Translations under genes and position numbers: made by a program
The notes under the pieces: model-generated
Seen by the model: the letters and a program-made list of their open reading frames with translations, nothing else
Told to the model about the DNA's origin: nothing
Databases searched by the model: none
Part shown: piece after piece, positions 53,975 through 62,976 of the stretch
Layout: the number at the start of each line of letters is the position of its first letter
How positions within the stretch are numbered: position 1 is the stretch's first letter
Origin: Pseudomonas sp. SCA2728.1_7
GTDB taxonomy: Bacteria; Pseudomonadota; Gammaproteobacteria; Pseudomonadales; Pseudomonadaceae
DNA length: 64,000 nucleotides
Reading direction: 5' to 3'
Assembly (NCBI RefSeq): GCF_018138145.1
Contig: NZ_CP073104.1
Coordinates: forward strand, 6,229,001-6,293,000

Positions 53975-55099
53975 ATGGCCACGATCAGAGCACGGAAACG
54001 CACCGACGGCAGCACCAGTTACACGGCACAGATACGCCTGTTTCGCGATGGGGCGCAAGTTTACCAAGAGAGTCAGACCTTCGCCCGAAAACAGGCGGCG
54101 CAGGCCTGGGTCCGTAAAAGGGAAACCGAACTGGACGAGCCTGGCGCGATCGAGCGGGCAAATCGCCCCGGTGCGACAGTAAAAGAAATGATTGATCGCT
54201 ACCTGGCTGAGATGAACAAGGTGCGGCCGCTCGGGAAAACGAAGCTCGCTACATTGAAAGCGATCAGCGAGTCTTACCTGGGAAAGCTGACCGACAAAGA
54301 TATTAACAGCCAGCAACTGGTCGAATATGCGTTATGGCGCATGGGTAAGGAAGGTGGGGACGTACAGCCTCAGACGGCCGGTAACGATCTCGCACACTTG
54401 GGCGCTGTTCTCTCGATTGCTCGGCCTGCTTGGGGTTATGAGGTGGATCCTCATGCGATGGCAGATGCGCGCCGAGTTTTGAAAAAGCTGGGCTACAACA
54501 TGAAAAGCCGCGAGCGCGATCGTCGGCCCACCCTCGGTGAACTGGACAAATTACTGGAACATTTTCGAAGTATCCAAAGCCGCCGCCCGACTTCAATCAA
54601 CATGCTCAAGCTGACTGGCTTTGCCCTGTTTTCCACGCGTAGACAAGAAGAGATTACCCGGATCCGGTGGGATGACTTAGATGAAGCTGGCCAGCGGGTG
54701 CTGGTTCGTGACATGAAGAATCCAGGGCAAAAGATTGGTAACGACGTCTGGTGTCATTTGCCGCCAGAAGCATGGGCGATACTTCAGACAATGCCTAAAA
54801 TGTTGCCCGAGATATTTCCTTACAGCGCTGAATCAGTTTCGACGTCCTGGACAAGGGCCTGCAAAATCTTGGGTATTGAAGATCTGCACTTTCACGATCT
54901 GCGCCACGAAGGCGTCAGTCGTCTTTTTGAAATGGATTGGGACATTCCACGTGTAGCAAGTGTGTCGGGACATCGAGATTGGAACTCGATGCGCCGCTAT
55001 ACCCACTTGCGCGGGCGAGGGGATGTTTATGCAACTTGGGATTGGTTCGAGCGCATCCTGCAGGCGCCCGTAAAACTGGGCGCCAAAACGTTGAAGTGA
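53975..55099 (+). CDS. Tyrosine recombinase (dusA-type integrase)
   Basis: About 374 residues. An N-terminal arm-binding region (MATIRARKRTDGSTSYTAQIRL), a SAM-like core-binding domain (~80-175) and a catalytic domain with all active residues: Arg in FALFSTRRQEEITRIRW, HDLRHEGVSRL (His-x-x-Arg), SGHRDWNSMRRYTHL (His and nucleophilic Tyr). It integrates and excises the island by site-specific recombination. It reads away from dusA. Starts at 53927 or 53939 in the same frame are possible; 53975 gives the typical integrase N-terminus but lacks a good ribosome-binding site. Confidence 0.93.
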   Translation: MATIRARKRTDGSTSYTAQIRLFRDGAQVYQESQTFARKQAAQAWVRKRETELDEPGAIERANRPGATVKEMIDRYLAEMNKVRPLGKTKLATLKAISESYLGKLTDKDINSQQLVEYALWRMGKEGGDVQPQTAGNDLAHLGAVLSIARPAWGYEVDPHAMADARRVLKKLGYNMKSRERDRRPTLGELDKLLEHFRSIQSRRPTSINMLKLTGFALFSTRRQEEITRIRWDDLDEAGQRVLVRDMKNPGQKIGNDVWCHLPPEAWAILQTMPKMLPEIFPYSAESVSTSWTRACKILGIEDLHFHDLRHEGVSRLFEMDWDIPRVASVSGHRDWNSMRRYTHLRGRGDVYATWDWFERILQAPVKLGAKTLK

Positions 55100-55423
55100 A
55101 GTGGCAACCGCGAAACATGCAGCTCCTGATTCGTGCTGAGGAAGAGGTGAGCCAATGGCGGTATCAACCGCCGCCACAGGTGTCTAGCGAGCCTAGACGC
55201 TTGTAACCGACGCCTGCATATTACGTGACGAAATCGTTCATGCCGTGGATGTCTTCGATACCATTTTCGGCGTGTCGACACTGTGCGGTGCCAGCCGCTT
55301 GCGCCGATCGAACGTACCGAGCGCGACTTTTATTGTCCCGCCAGCGGCGAAACTACCTTGTTGCTGAATCGGCAAAGGGCCCTTGCTGTCTGGGCTGCCC
55401 TATATGCCGAAGGCCGTCAGTGT

Positions 55424-55969
55424 TCAGAGCAGGGCGATGCCCAACATGCTTTTTGCAATATTCATTATCAACCTCCGGGCGCTGCGTGCGCCTGCGTAAG
55501 GACTGCACTGAAACGCTGCGCGCGTGCTCGTCCAACACTCGATCACTTGTTGCAACTGTGCTGGACTGAGCCGGGGCCGCAGGCCCGCGCGTAGATGTGA
55601 GCACAACTGCGCTTCAGCGCCCAGCTTAGTTGCCAGCGCACCGACGTTCGTCAACTCCAGGCTCTGCCAGTCGAGGTTGTCGCGTTCGAAGATGTCGCCG
55701 AACAGATGGGCTTGCAGTAGTTGATTGATCACCGGCCTCTGTACCGGCTCGCCCGAGATGCGCATCTGATTCGTCGCGCCGGCTGTCAGCAAGGCACTGT
55801 CGGTTGGAATGGCACGAATCGTCTCGTGTCCCTGCATATCGGCGATGCCACGCTGCTTGCGCGACTGCACCTGGTTCATAAGCTCATTCAACACATTGAG
55901 GCAGCGCAAGAAGCCGACATTCGCGTACGACTGCACAAGAGTTTCGCTGATCGTCAGAGCGACAACCAC
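55424..55969 (-). pseudogene. AraC-family regulator remnant
   Basis: Part of a minus-strand frame resembles the N-terminal cupin-type half of AraC regulators: MQGHETIRAIPTDSALLTAGATNQMRISGEPVQ, then FERDNLDWQSLELTNVGAL and a linker into LRPRLSPAQLQQVIECW, where the first helix-turn-helix should begin. The frame then changes into unrelated sequence and the DNA-binding domain is missing. Identification is by pattern memory only, so medium to low certainty. Confidence 0.4.
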
Positions 55970-56137
55970 ACACTGTTTAGGGACGTTTTATGCTAGGGCA
56001 GGTCGCTCACGGTAATGGCGCCGGCGATCAACGGAATCGCCTAAGCCTTCCTAGCAAGGTGTTCGACATCGGCTTAATGTATGTCATTAATAGCATTGCT
56101 ACACCGAATGCATATTCCGAGTCTGAAACCTACTCCG

Positions 56138-56466
56138 CGTGACGGATTTGCCGCTCTCGGTTTCGGCGATAGCGATGTGGGTCACGCTGATGGTCGCGGT
56201 AGCAGCAGGTCAATGGCGAACGCCTCGGGATCTAGGCAGTAATTCCTGGGCGGATTTCTGACGCAGGGCATCTGTTCCTGTACATAGCCGACGCCGGCGG
56301 TAACGATCAGCGTTTGCCCCAGCGGTTGGGCATGCCAGGCCGTGCGTGCACGAGCTCGAACGTCACCTTGCCGCCGGCGTTGGCTGGGGGCTGGGGGCTG
56401 GGCCTTGGATAAGCCGTCGAACCGCACGATTTCCGTGAAGTTTCCGCTGCTCACATACGCGAAGGC
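56138..56466 (-). pseudogene. Decayed cupin-domain gene
   Basis: The first part reads FAYVSSGNFTEIVRFDGLSKA ... ARTAWHAQPLGQTLIVTAGVGYVQ, the hallmark of small cupins related to manganese-dependent hydroxynitrile lyases, where HTHPLGQTL gives metal ligands (here His-Ala-Gln, one His lost). After VGYVQ the frame is lost and contains a stop, and the expected end reappears in another frame as SVTHIAIAETESGKSV (56140-56190). Frameshift plus stop mean it is inactive. It neighbours an AraC remnant, a common regulator-target pair. Confidence 0.6.
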
Positions 56467-56951
56467 TGGGCACCTGCATGGTTGGCACGCATGTCTCTCG
56501 CGGTTTTCCAGCACTTAACTGCGAAGTGGGACTTAGCCAAGTTTTGAATCTTCGGTGTAGGGTTGCATGTCAAAAAGAGATCTGAACGTAGGCTGATGTA
56601 CGCCGACTTGGGCGTTGTTGATTTCCGTTGCTAGCGCATCCAGTATTTTCGAGTGATAGCGTTGGTGATTTGTCAATTGAACTCCCTCTAACATCCCAGC
56701 GTGTGTTCAACGCGTCGGTGAGAACTTGCTCGAAAAGATAGCCACTGGCGCCATTCAGTCCCACCACCAAAACCTGCGTTGACTCGTGTCGTGCGGTCTT
56801 TGCAAACCTAGCGGTGACCAGTTGGGCCTCAGTACTGGACGTGGCTCTGGGAGCATGCCTGGACAGGTCCTGCTATATCTTTTTCAACCAAGCTGAGCTC
56901 CTACTTTCGGCCAAAAGCAGCCGCTAGGATGCGCCTAAAAAATTAGGTGCT

Positions 56952-58148
56952 TCATTGATCTACCTTGAGATTTACGTTCACCCGATAGCTCACTGGGGTC
57001 ATATCTTTCCCCAGCAGCTCACGCGCTGTAAGCCGATATTCCAGATACTCACCCTTGATTTGATCCAAGGAATGCAGCCGCACGACCTCATAGCGATCCA
57101 GCTGGGTAGCAGCACATGTCAGCTCATTTTCCGAGATGAAGAAGGCGGTATTGGCATCGCCAGTTGTAGTTTTCACCTCAAGATAGTGCTCGGTGATTCC
57201 CGCGTGCCCCAGCCTCAACGTGCGAATGTCGTAGCCAGCACCATCTCCTTCTTGGCGCGAGACGTGGATAACACTGGACACATGCTCCTCTCCCAACTCA
57301 AGCAGTACTCGTTGTCGTTCCCTCCTCATAACGATGAGTTCCCCCAGTAAGCCCAGCTTCTGATTGTCGACCGCTTCTTGGAGATAGTCCCTCTTTTTCA
57401 CACTTCTTCTTCGTGAAGGAGGCTTGGTCGAGGGGCCTAGACGCGTGGTGGGTGCCACATTACCTAGGCACTTGTAATGGGACACTTCTGGCATATGGGG
57501 ATCAGCGGCTATCGCGGCTACTCCGCCCGAATACACTCGATGTGTTGCAGCCGAGGTCTGAGACAGGAATAGTCGGGCAAGGATTTCAGAGTTCTTGATA
57601 AGACGTCCGCCAGTTCCCATTGGGGCACAGGTAAAACCTGCTTTCGTCATAGCCTTGAAGGACAGTTTATTTTGCGCTAAGCGCTCAATATTGATACTCA
57701 AGTCCAAGGTTTCGGACTTACAGCTTTCAATGAGTTCCTGCACTGCAGGCGCAGGGATACTGTTGACGTTTCCAAACCACACCACATCGGAAAAGTGAAC
57801 GAGGTTGGGCCAGAGCTTCGGTGTGACGCTTCCATGAACCCGGCTCTCGATTACCTCCGAAAGCCAACGCGGCTCAATCTTTTTAGAAATTCGCTCAACA
57901 ATTCCAGCGCCAATAAAACCACTAACCTCTGGCTTCGGCTTGTATTTATCGACAAAGTACCAGTTTGGAGGGCCTGCTTGAAAAATTAAAACATCCCCTT
58001 TTTGAAGTTCGGACCACAGGGTCTCTTTGCTATCGTCAAACCCCCAAAACCCCGTGGCCAGAGTGGTTAGCCAATGTTCAATGGGGCCGTTGGCCTTTAC
58101 AGCCTCGCCTCTTGAAACAGCACCTACAACGTGCGAAATGACATCCAT
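56952..58148 (-). CDS. PUA/EVE-like N-terminal domain plus DUF3883 nuclease-like protein
   Basis: A 398-residue protein. Residues ~30-150 (GFWGFDDSKETLWSELQKGD, FIGAGIVERI, WPNLVHFSDV) have the strand pattern of EVE/PUA-like domains that read modified bases. The C-terminal ~140 residues match DUF3883: LGLLGELIVMRRERQRV, then GAGYDIRTLRLG and EHYLEVKTTTGDANTAFFISENEL, giving the D...E-x-K core of a PD-(D/E)XK fold. The architecture suggests modification-dependent restriction; activity is inference. It begins 10 bp after the MazG-like gene stop, so the two form a cassette. Confidence 0.7.
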   Translation of the reverse strand: MDVISHVVGAVSRGEAVKANGPIEHWLTTLATGFWGFDDSKETLWSELQKGDVLIFQAGPPNWYFVDKYKPKPEVSGFIGAGIVERISKKIEPRWLSEVIESRVHGSVTPKLWPNLVHFSDVVWFGNVNSIPAPAVQELIESCKSETLDLSINIERLAQNKLSFKAMTKAGFTCAPMGTGGRLIKNSEILARLFLSQTSAATHRVYSGGVAAIAADPHMPEVSHYKCLGNVAPTTRLGPSTKPPSRRRSVKKRDYLQEAVDNQKLGLLGELIVMRRERQRVLLELGEEHVSSVIHVSRQEGDGAGYDIRTLRLGHAGITEHYLEVKTTTGDANTAFFISENELTCAATQLDRYEVVRLHSLDQIKGEYLEYRLTARELLGKDMTPVSYRVNVNLKVDQ

Positions 58149-58158
58149 ATCTAATTAC

Positions 58159-58509
58159 TCACAACTCATTGTATTTCTTGGCGTTCCCGCGAGCTTTTTC
58201 AATCGGATATTTTTCCGCATTGCTACGCAACTTCCGATCTACTGCCTGCTGCAGATCAACAGAAAGAACATCCGCCAGACGCAGCAAATACAAGGTGACG
58301 TCGGCCATTTCTTCTTCAACCTTGCGCATACGTCCTACATCGCCCTTGATGGCAACGGCTTGGGATTCGGTCAACCACTGGAAGATTTCGAGTAGCTCCG
58401 ATGCTTCTACAGCTAAAGCTGAAGCAAGATTTTTTGGTGTGTGGAATTGCTCCCAATTTCGCTCTTGCGCAAAGACACGCAATCTCTGTTGAACCTGCTC
58501 GATGTTCAT
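58159..58509 (-). CDS. MazG-like nucleotide pyrophosphohydrolase
   Basis: A 116-residue all-alpha NTP-PPase of the RS21-C6/DCTPP1 type. The Mg-binding glutamates are in ALAVEASELLEIFQW (Glu35, Glu38) and KVEEEMADVTLYLLRL (Glu67, Asp70), preceded by NWEQFHTPKNLA. It would hydrolyse non-canonical or canonical (d)NTPs to the monophosphate. Here it is the first gene of a two-gene unit with the DUF3883 protein, which makes a phage-defence role plausible (nucleotide depletion or signal clean-up), without direct proof. Confidence 0.88.
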   Translation of the reverse strand: MNIEQVQQRLRVFAQERNWEQFHTPKNLASALAVEASELLEIFQWLTESQAVAIKGDVGRMRKVEEEMADVTLYLLRLADVLSVDLQQAVDRKLRSNAEKYPIEKARGNAKKYNEL

Positions 58510-58725
58510 TGACTGCCCCGATAACTTATAGCATTAGGTCTATATCGTCTCAGAAGCGCTGCCTCCAAACTAGAAATAAACGCTGCAGACATCAGTGAAG
58601 GCGGGACTTTTCGTGCCAGTGGCTCTGCTTCACTGCGGCGCCCAAATGCTCCGGTGGCAAAAATCGATAGCATTTCGTCAGCATCAATTTAGTGACTCCT
58701 CATGGCTTTGGGAGGGAGTTAGCTT

Positions 58726-59994
58726 TTAAGTGGCCCTAACGTCGAATCCGAGGAAGCGGAGTGCTTTGGCCATTCGGCCATTAATGGGAGGTACCTCATG
58801 AGGGTGGAGCGTACCCACCAGTTCTAGGGCGCAGAAACGACCAAACACTCTGATTCTGTACTTGGGATCGTAGATAACAGAGCAAATTCGAGCTGCGAAG
58901 TCGTCACTGCCATGAATCAAATGGATCAATGTATTTTGAACGCGCTGCAAGTTGTTGTCATTTTTCTGCCAAAACTTCGCTGGGAGTGCGTCGGCCCCTC
59001 CTTTGGTAAACCGGAGCTGCTCAAGGAATGCGTGTACGCACATTAAGGCCTCAACCAAATCCTTGCGACTGCAAGCGCGAATCGCTTCTGGGGATCCGAG
59101 GCCTCGCTGGAGGCTATCGATAAGTTGAAGGTAGTTATCGGGTATGCGGGGAGTGCTGGTGGCCGTCCATTCAGCTCCCAGGTCCTTGATTAGGACCTTC
59201 CGATCATCTTGCATTCGAAGAGTTGCGCTTTGCCATGACTCGTCACCTATGGCGTGCTCCAGGCGAACCCAGTTGAGGAAACGGTTGGTTTCGACTTCCA
59301 CCGGTACGCCTATGAATTCAGGCCGGCGGTAATGCTGTTCCACCAAGATCGCCGAGATTTCCTCAAACGCGGGCATGTACTCCTCGTAGATCGTTTTTTG
59401 CAACTCGCCTAGGTAGAGCTGCTGGCTTGTTTTTTGAGCGCTGCCCACCGTAACGGTGGGTGGAACCACCGCTTCCAGCTTATTGAATGGTTCGTCGCGG
59501 TTTGCCATACAGCTGGACTGATTCCAGGCAGCTTTGAACTGCTGATAAACCTGTTGTGTCAGCACCTCGGCGCTATCCCAGATCTGAGTGAAGAACTCCT
59601 CAACGTCCTGGACCCGCTCTTCATCACCCGGTTGGTCTAGGAGAATTACTGCTTCGCGGTTATTGATCAGACCACCCCCGGTCAGGTTCGAAGACCCGAG
59701 CATGACCACGCCGTCGAACAGATAAACCTTTGCGTGGAAATCGTCTGTGAAATAGCGGACTGCGCAGTTCCCGGCATTCAGTACCTGACTCAGCGCGTCG
59801 GGTTGTGTGGAAGCGTTAAGGCCCACCAATAACTGAACGCTGGCGCCCCGACGCACTGCTTCGACAATTTCGTGAGCACGAGTGAAGTAGGGTGCTGCCA
59901 AACGGATGTGCGACGCATTAGCCATCAATCGTGTGTATGGCCGCAGCACCTGATCTTGGCCAGGGCTATTAGTGTAGATGCTCGAGTTGCTCAT
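58726..59994 (-). CDS. Phospholipase-D-like (single HKD) protein
   Basis: A 422-residue protein. The first ~150 residues form a PLD-type phosphodiesterase half with one HKD motif, HAKVYLFDGVVMLGSSN followed by LTGGGLINNREAVIL. Single-HKD proteins dimerise to build the active site; relatives include restriction endonucleases such as BfiI and nucleases of defence systems. The C-terminal ~270 residues are mainly helical with no motif I can name (for example YRIRVFGRFCALELVG near the end). It is alone on its strand between MazG/DUF3883 and an unknown gene. The start at 59994 is chosen for its GGAAG and typical MSNSS opening. Confidence 0.75.
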   Translation of the reverse strand: MSNSSIYTNSPGQDQVLRPYTRLMANASHIRLAAPYFTRAHEIVEAVRRGASVQLLVGLNASTQPDALSQVLNAGNCAVRYFTDDFHAKVYLFDGVVMLGSSNLTGGGLINNREAVILLDQPGDEERVQDVEEFFTQIWDSAEVLTQQVYQQFKAAWNQSSCMANRDEPFNKLEAVVPPTVTVGSAQKTSQQLYLGELQKTIYEEYMPAFEEISAILVEQHYRRPEFIGVPVEVETNRFLNWVRLEHAIGDESWQSATLRMQDDRKVLIKDLGAEWTATSTPRIPDNYLQLIDSLQRGLGSPEAIRACSRKDLVEALMCVHAFLEQLRFTKGGADALPAKFWQKNDNNLQRVQNTLIHLIHGSDDFAARICSVIYDPKYRIRVFGRFCALELVGTLHPHEVPPINGRMAKALRFLGFDVRAT

Positions 59995-60409
59995 GCAGGC
60001 TTCCATTCCATTTGGAGGCCTACAGGCTGGCACCAGTTTTGCTGGAGACCAACGGGCGACCTTTGTTCGTTGCACTGAGAAAAGTGCATTGCCAAGCTAC
60101 ACCAACTTTCATTTGAACAGGGGGTGGCGATTTGAATCGCTCGAGATTTCGAAGACACCTCCACGCCTCAACGTAGTTCTGTAAGGCTATTGCAGGCTCC
60201 ACTGCTATTAACAACTGTACCATTTACGACAGTCGCCTATCGGCCATAACGTGCATTTCCACCCGAGCCACGGCTCCGCCACACGCCACAGATGCAGACT
60301 GCAGTTACGGGATAAAAGTTTGATTGATCAGGATGGGGCGATAGCTGCCGATGGTCGACTGCCTATGATCTTGGTGGCGGACTTCTAGGTCGCCAATAGG
60401 AACTAAATC
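59995..60409. other. Divergent intergenic region in the island
   Basis: 415 bp between the PLD-like gene and the divergent unknown gene. Promoters for both should lie here. I see an AGGA at ribosome-binding distance before 60410 and no other element I can support. Confidence 0.4.
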
Positions 60410-61111
60410 ATGCGGAGTTGGTGGCTTGGCAAAACGCACAACGCGTATCCCTTGATTTCCTACCCATCTGGCCCGAAGCTTCCGGCTTTCCATCTGTACA
60501 AGGGATCTCCATTGTTTTCATGGATTAGGCAGTTTGTCGGCCAACAAGCCCGCAATTACGAAGAGCGATTTGACCAAGCCTTAAAGCGAAGCAAAGTTTG
60601 GGGACTGGCGTCCTCGGGCTTCAGTCGTACCCAAGAGCGGTTTACCAGCGAGCACAACCTCCAGGTTTTCCAGCAAGTGGTGGGAGCGCATCTATGCCAT
60701 TACCGCGCTGAAGAAGTTTCGCAGCAGTGCTTCGCTGTAACTTTAATGCTGAAAGCCCCATTGGAAGAGGCACTGGGGATACCGCTTACCTTCACCTTAG
60801 GGTACGTCGAATACAACGGCTACAATGTTTTTCATAGCAATCACCGGGAGCTCAAGATGATGTTGAAAAAAGGAGTGCCTTCCCCAGCGCTAAACCTGCA
60901 TGCGTGGCTCACGCTGCCAAGCTACGAGGTGATTGATATGACATTCGGCACCACGTACGGCGTGGTGAACCAAATACCGAGCGTTATTGGCCGTATGTGC
61001 TTCATGCATCCGGATGATATGACGGCCGATATGCAGTATCACCCGCAGCTGGTCGGGGAGGATTATCTGGAGCGAATCGGCGCTACGCACATTTTAATGA
61101 TGCCGTCCTAA
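60410..61111 (+). CDS. Unknown protein with transglutaminase-like catalytic pattern
   Basis: A 233-residue protein of no family I can name. The middle reads QQCFAVTLMLKAPLEEALGIPLTFTLGYV and, 30 residues on, NLHAWLTLPSYEVIDMTFGTTYG. This is the order Cys (107) ... LGIP ... GYV ... His-Ala-Trp (164) ... Asp (176) of the transglutaminase/papain-like fold, where Cys-His-Asp make the active site. It may be a cysteine peptidase or amidase. The N-terminal ~100 residues are basic and helical. Surrounded by nuclease-like genes and an IS, it may belong to a defence or toxin set. Confidence 0.5.
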   Translation: MRSWWLGKTHNAYPLISYPSGPKLPAFHLYKGSPLFSWIRQFVGQQARNYEERFDQALKRSKVWGLASSGFSRTQERFTSEHNLQVFQQVVGAHLCHYRAEEVSQQCFAVTLMLKAPLEEALGIPLTFTLGYVEYNGYNVFHSNHRELKMMLKKGVPSPALNLHAWLTLPSYEVIDMTFGTTYGVVNQIPSVIGRMCFMHPDDMTADMQYHPQLVGEDYLERIGATHILMMPS

Positions 61112-61226
61112 GCCTGCATCGCGCTATAAAGTCGGCCGCTTATCCGGATTCCATGCTCCTCCACGATAAGTTCGATTCGGGCCCGCTTCTGGCAGATAGG
61201 CGCCATCCTTGAACGGCTGCATTCGG

Positions 61227-62797
61227 CCCAGAGTATGTAAAAACGCCTTCGCGAACACTTGCTATGATTCTGAGGATTTCATCGCCGGCATCGCCCATGA
61301 AGCGCTTTATCCAAGGTGTACATCGAGGCCAAGGCACCTTACTTCCCGAGAGCCTCGATGACTACGTCAGCGATACCAATTCGGTCCGCGTAGTCGGCCT
61401 GGTCAATCTGGGTTTTGAAGGGGGCATTCCGGCCGATGCTGGCCGGCCTGCTTACCACCCCGTGATCTTGCTGAAGATCTACATCTACGGTTATCTCAAC
61501 CGCATCCAGTCGAGCCGATGTTTGGAGCGAGAAGCCCAGCGCAACGTCGAGCTGATGTGGTTGACCGGGCATCTGACGCCGGATTTTAAGACCATCGCCA
61601 ACTTCCGAAAAGACAACAGCAAAGCCATCAGAAGCGTCTGCCGCCAGTTCGTTGTGCTGTATCAGCAGTTGGGACTGTTCGGAGAACATCTGGTCGCCAT
61701 CGATGGCAGAAAATTCAAAGCAGTCAACAACCTCGACTGCAATTTCACCGGCGCCAAACTGAAGCGGCGAATGGAAGAAATTGAATCGAGCATCAACCGT
61801 TACCTGACGGCACTCGATGCTGCTGATCGGCAAGAACCAACAGCTTGGCTATCGAAATCCAGCTCAATGAATCGCCGGATAAGCAGGTCTCACTGACCGA
61901 TCCAGACAGCCGCTCCATGATGAGGCGCGGCACGGAAATCGTTGGCTACAACGTGCAGACAGTGGTCGATACGCAGCACCATTTGATCGTTGCGCATGAG
62001 GTGACCAACGTCGGTTCCGACCGTGATCAACTCAGCTCGATGGCTAAGCAGGCCCGTAAGGCGACGGCGTCAGATACGTTGTCGGTAGTGGCGGACCGAG
62101 GTTATTTCAAGAGCGAACAAATCCTGGCTTGTCACGATGCCGACATCACCGCCTATGTGCCCAAGCCGATGACCTCTGGAGCCAAAGCTGACGGGTGTTT
62201 CAGTAACGATGCCTTCATCTATGAAGCGGCAAACAACGAATATATTTGCCCGGCTGGAGAGGCGCTGATCTGGCACTATTCCTACGTTGAAAAAGGCCTG
62301 AGATTGCATCGTTACTGGAGTTCGAAATGCCGGGGCTGCGCGTTGAAATCGCAGTGTGCCCCGAGCACGGAACGACGAATTCGACGCTGGGAACATGAAG
62401 CTGTGCTGGAGAAAATGCAGGCCCGGCTGAGCAAAGTACCGGAGATGATGCGAGTCCGAAAGCGTATGTTTGAGCATCCCTTCTGGACGCTCAAACAATG
62501 GATGGGCGCCACGCATTTCCCGACAGGAAAGCTGAACGGAGTAAGTGCGGAGATGAGCTTGAGCGTACTCGCCTACAACTTGAAACGAGTCATGAAAATT
62601 CTCGGTACCAGCGGTTTAATGAAGGCGCTGTCGGCCTGAAGAGGTCTGTATTTTGCTCACCAACCAAGGTAGAAGTGGCGCTAGGGGCTCTTAGGCCCTT
62701 GTGATGATCCGCAGGACTTGTCGTGAGCAATTACTCAGCTAACAACCGTCAGAGTTGCGCGCCAACAGTGCATCAGCGCGTTTTTGCACATTCTGGA
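61227..62797 (+). mobile_element. IS1182-family insertion sequence, inactivated
   Basis: About 1.57 kb bounded by imperfect inverted repeats: the left 20 bases at 61227-61246 and the right 20 bases at 62778-62797 agree at 16 of 20 positions (both contain CCAGA..T.TG.AAAAACGC in the inward direction). It carries a single transposase gene broken by an internal deletion. I found no clear target-site duplication. Confidence 0.75.
61297..62639 (+). pseudogene. IS1182-family transposase, frameshifted
   Basis: The first part (61297 to about 61845) holds the N-terminal domain MKRFIQGVHRGQGTLLPESL and the first catalytic Asp (VAIDGRKFKAVNN). The second part, in another frame from about 61845, has the second Asp (VVADRGYFKSEQ) and the third acidic residue (WEHEAVLEKM), and the typical EHPFWTLKQWMGATHF end. 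The coiled linker usually found between LDAADRQEP and the EIQLNESPDKQ segment is missing, so an out-of-frame deletion joined the two halves. Inactive unless frameshifting rescues it. Confidence 0.85.
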
Positions 62798-62976
62798 CCA
62801 ATAGCGGACGCTTGAGACAATGCCGGTCTCCGTAGCGGCAATACTACCCGACCCAGAAAAACGTCACTCCACAGCGGTGATCACTCAGCCACAGACGATA
62901 GCTGACTTGCACTCCTCGAATAATCACAGAAGCCAAATCAGTATCAACGGAACCTCGATAAGATCCACCACTGGGC

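Larger units (their letters stand above)
55100..56951. other. Degenerate stretch between integrase and defence-like genes
   Basis: About 1.85 kb in which no intact, recognisable gene exists. Two remnants, an AraC-type regulator (55424-55969) and a cupin (56138-56466), are listed separately. A short minus-strand frame at 56570-56770 with VVGLNGASGYLFEQVL resembles a dinucleotide-binding start but cannot be named. The rest shows only short frames on both strands. Confidence 0.6.

Noticed and set aside
53873..55200. tRNA gene as integration target of the island
   Set aside because: No tRNA-like cloverleaf is seen; the integrase abuts the 5' end of dusA, which is itself a known target.
56570..56770. 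Short gene with a nucleotide-binding-like start
   Set aside because: Only 66 codons, no ribosome-binding site or continuing fold; treated as part of the degenerate stretch.
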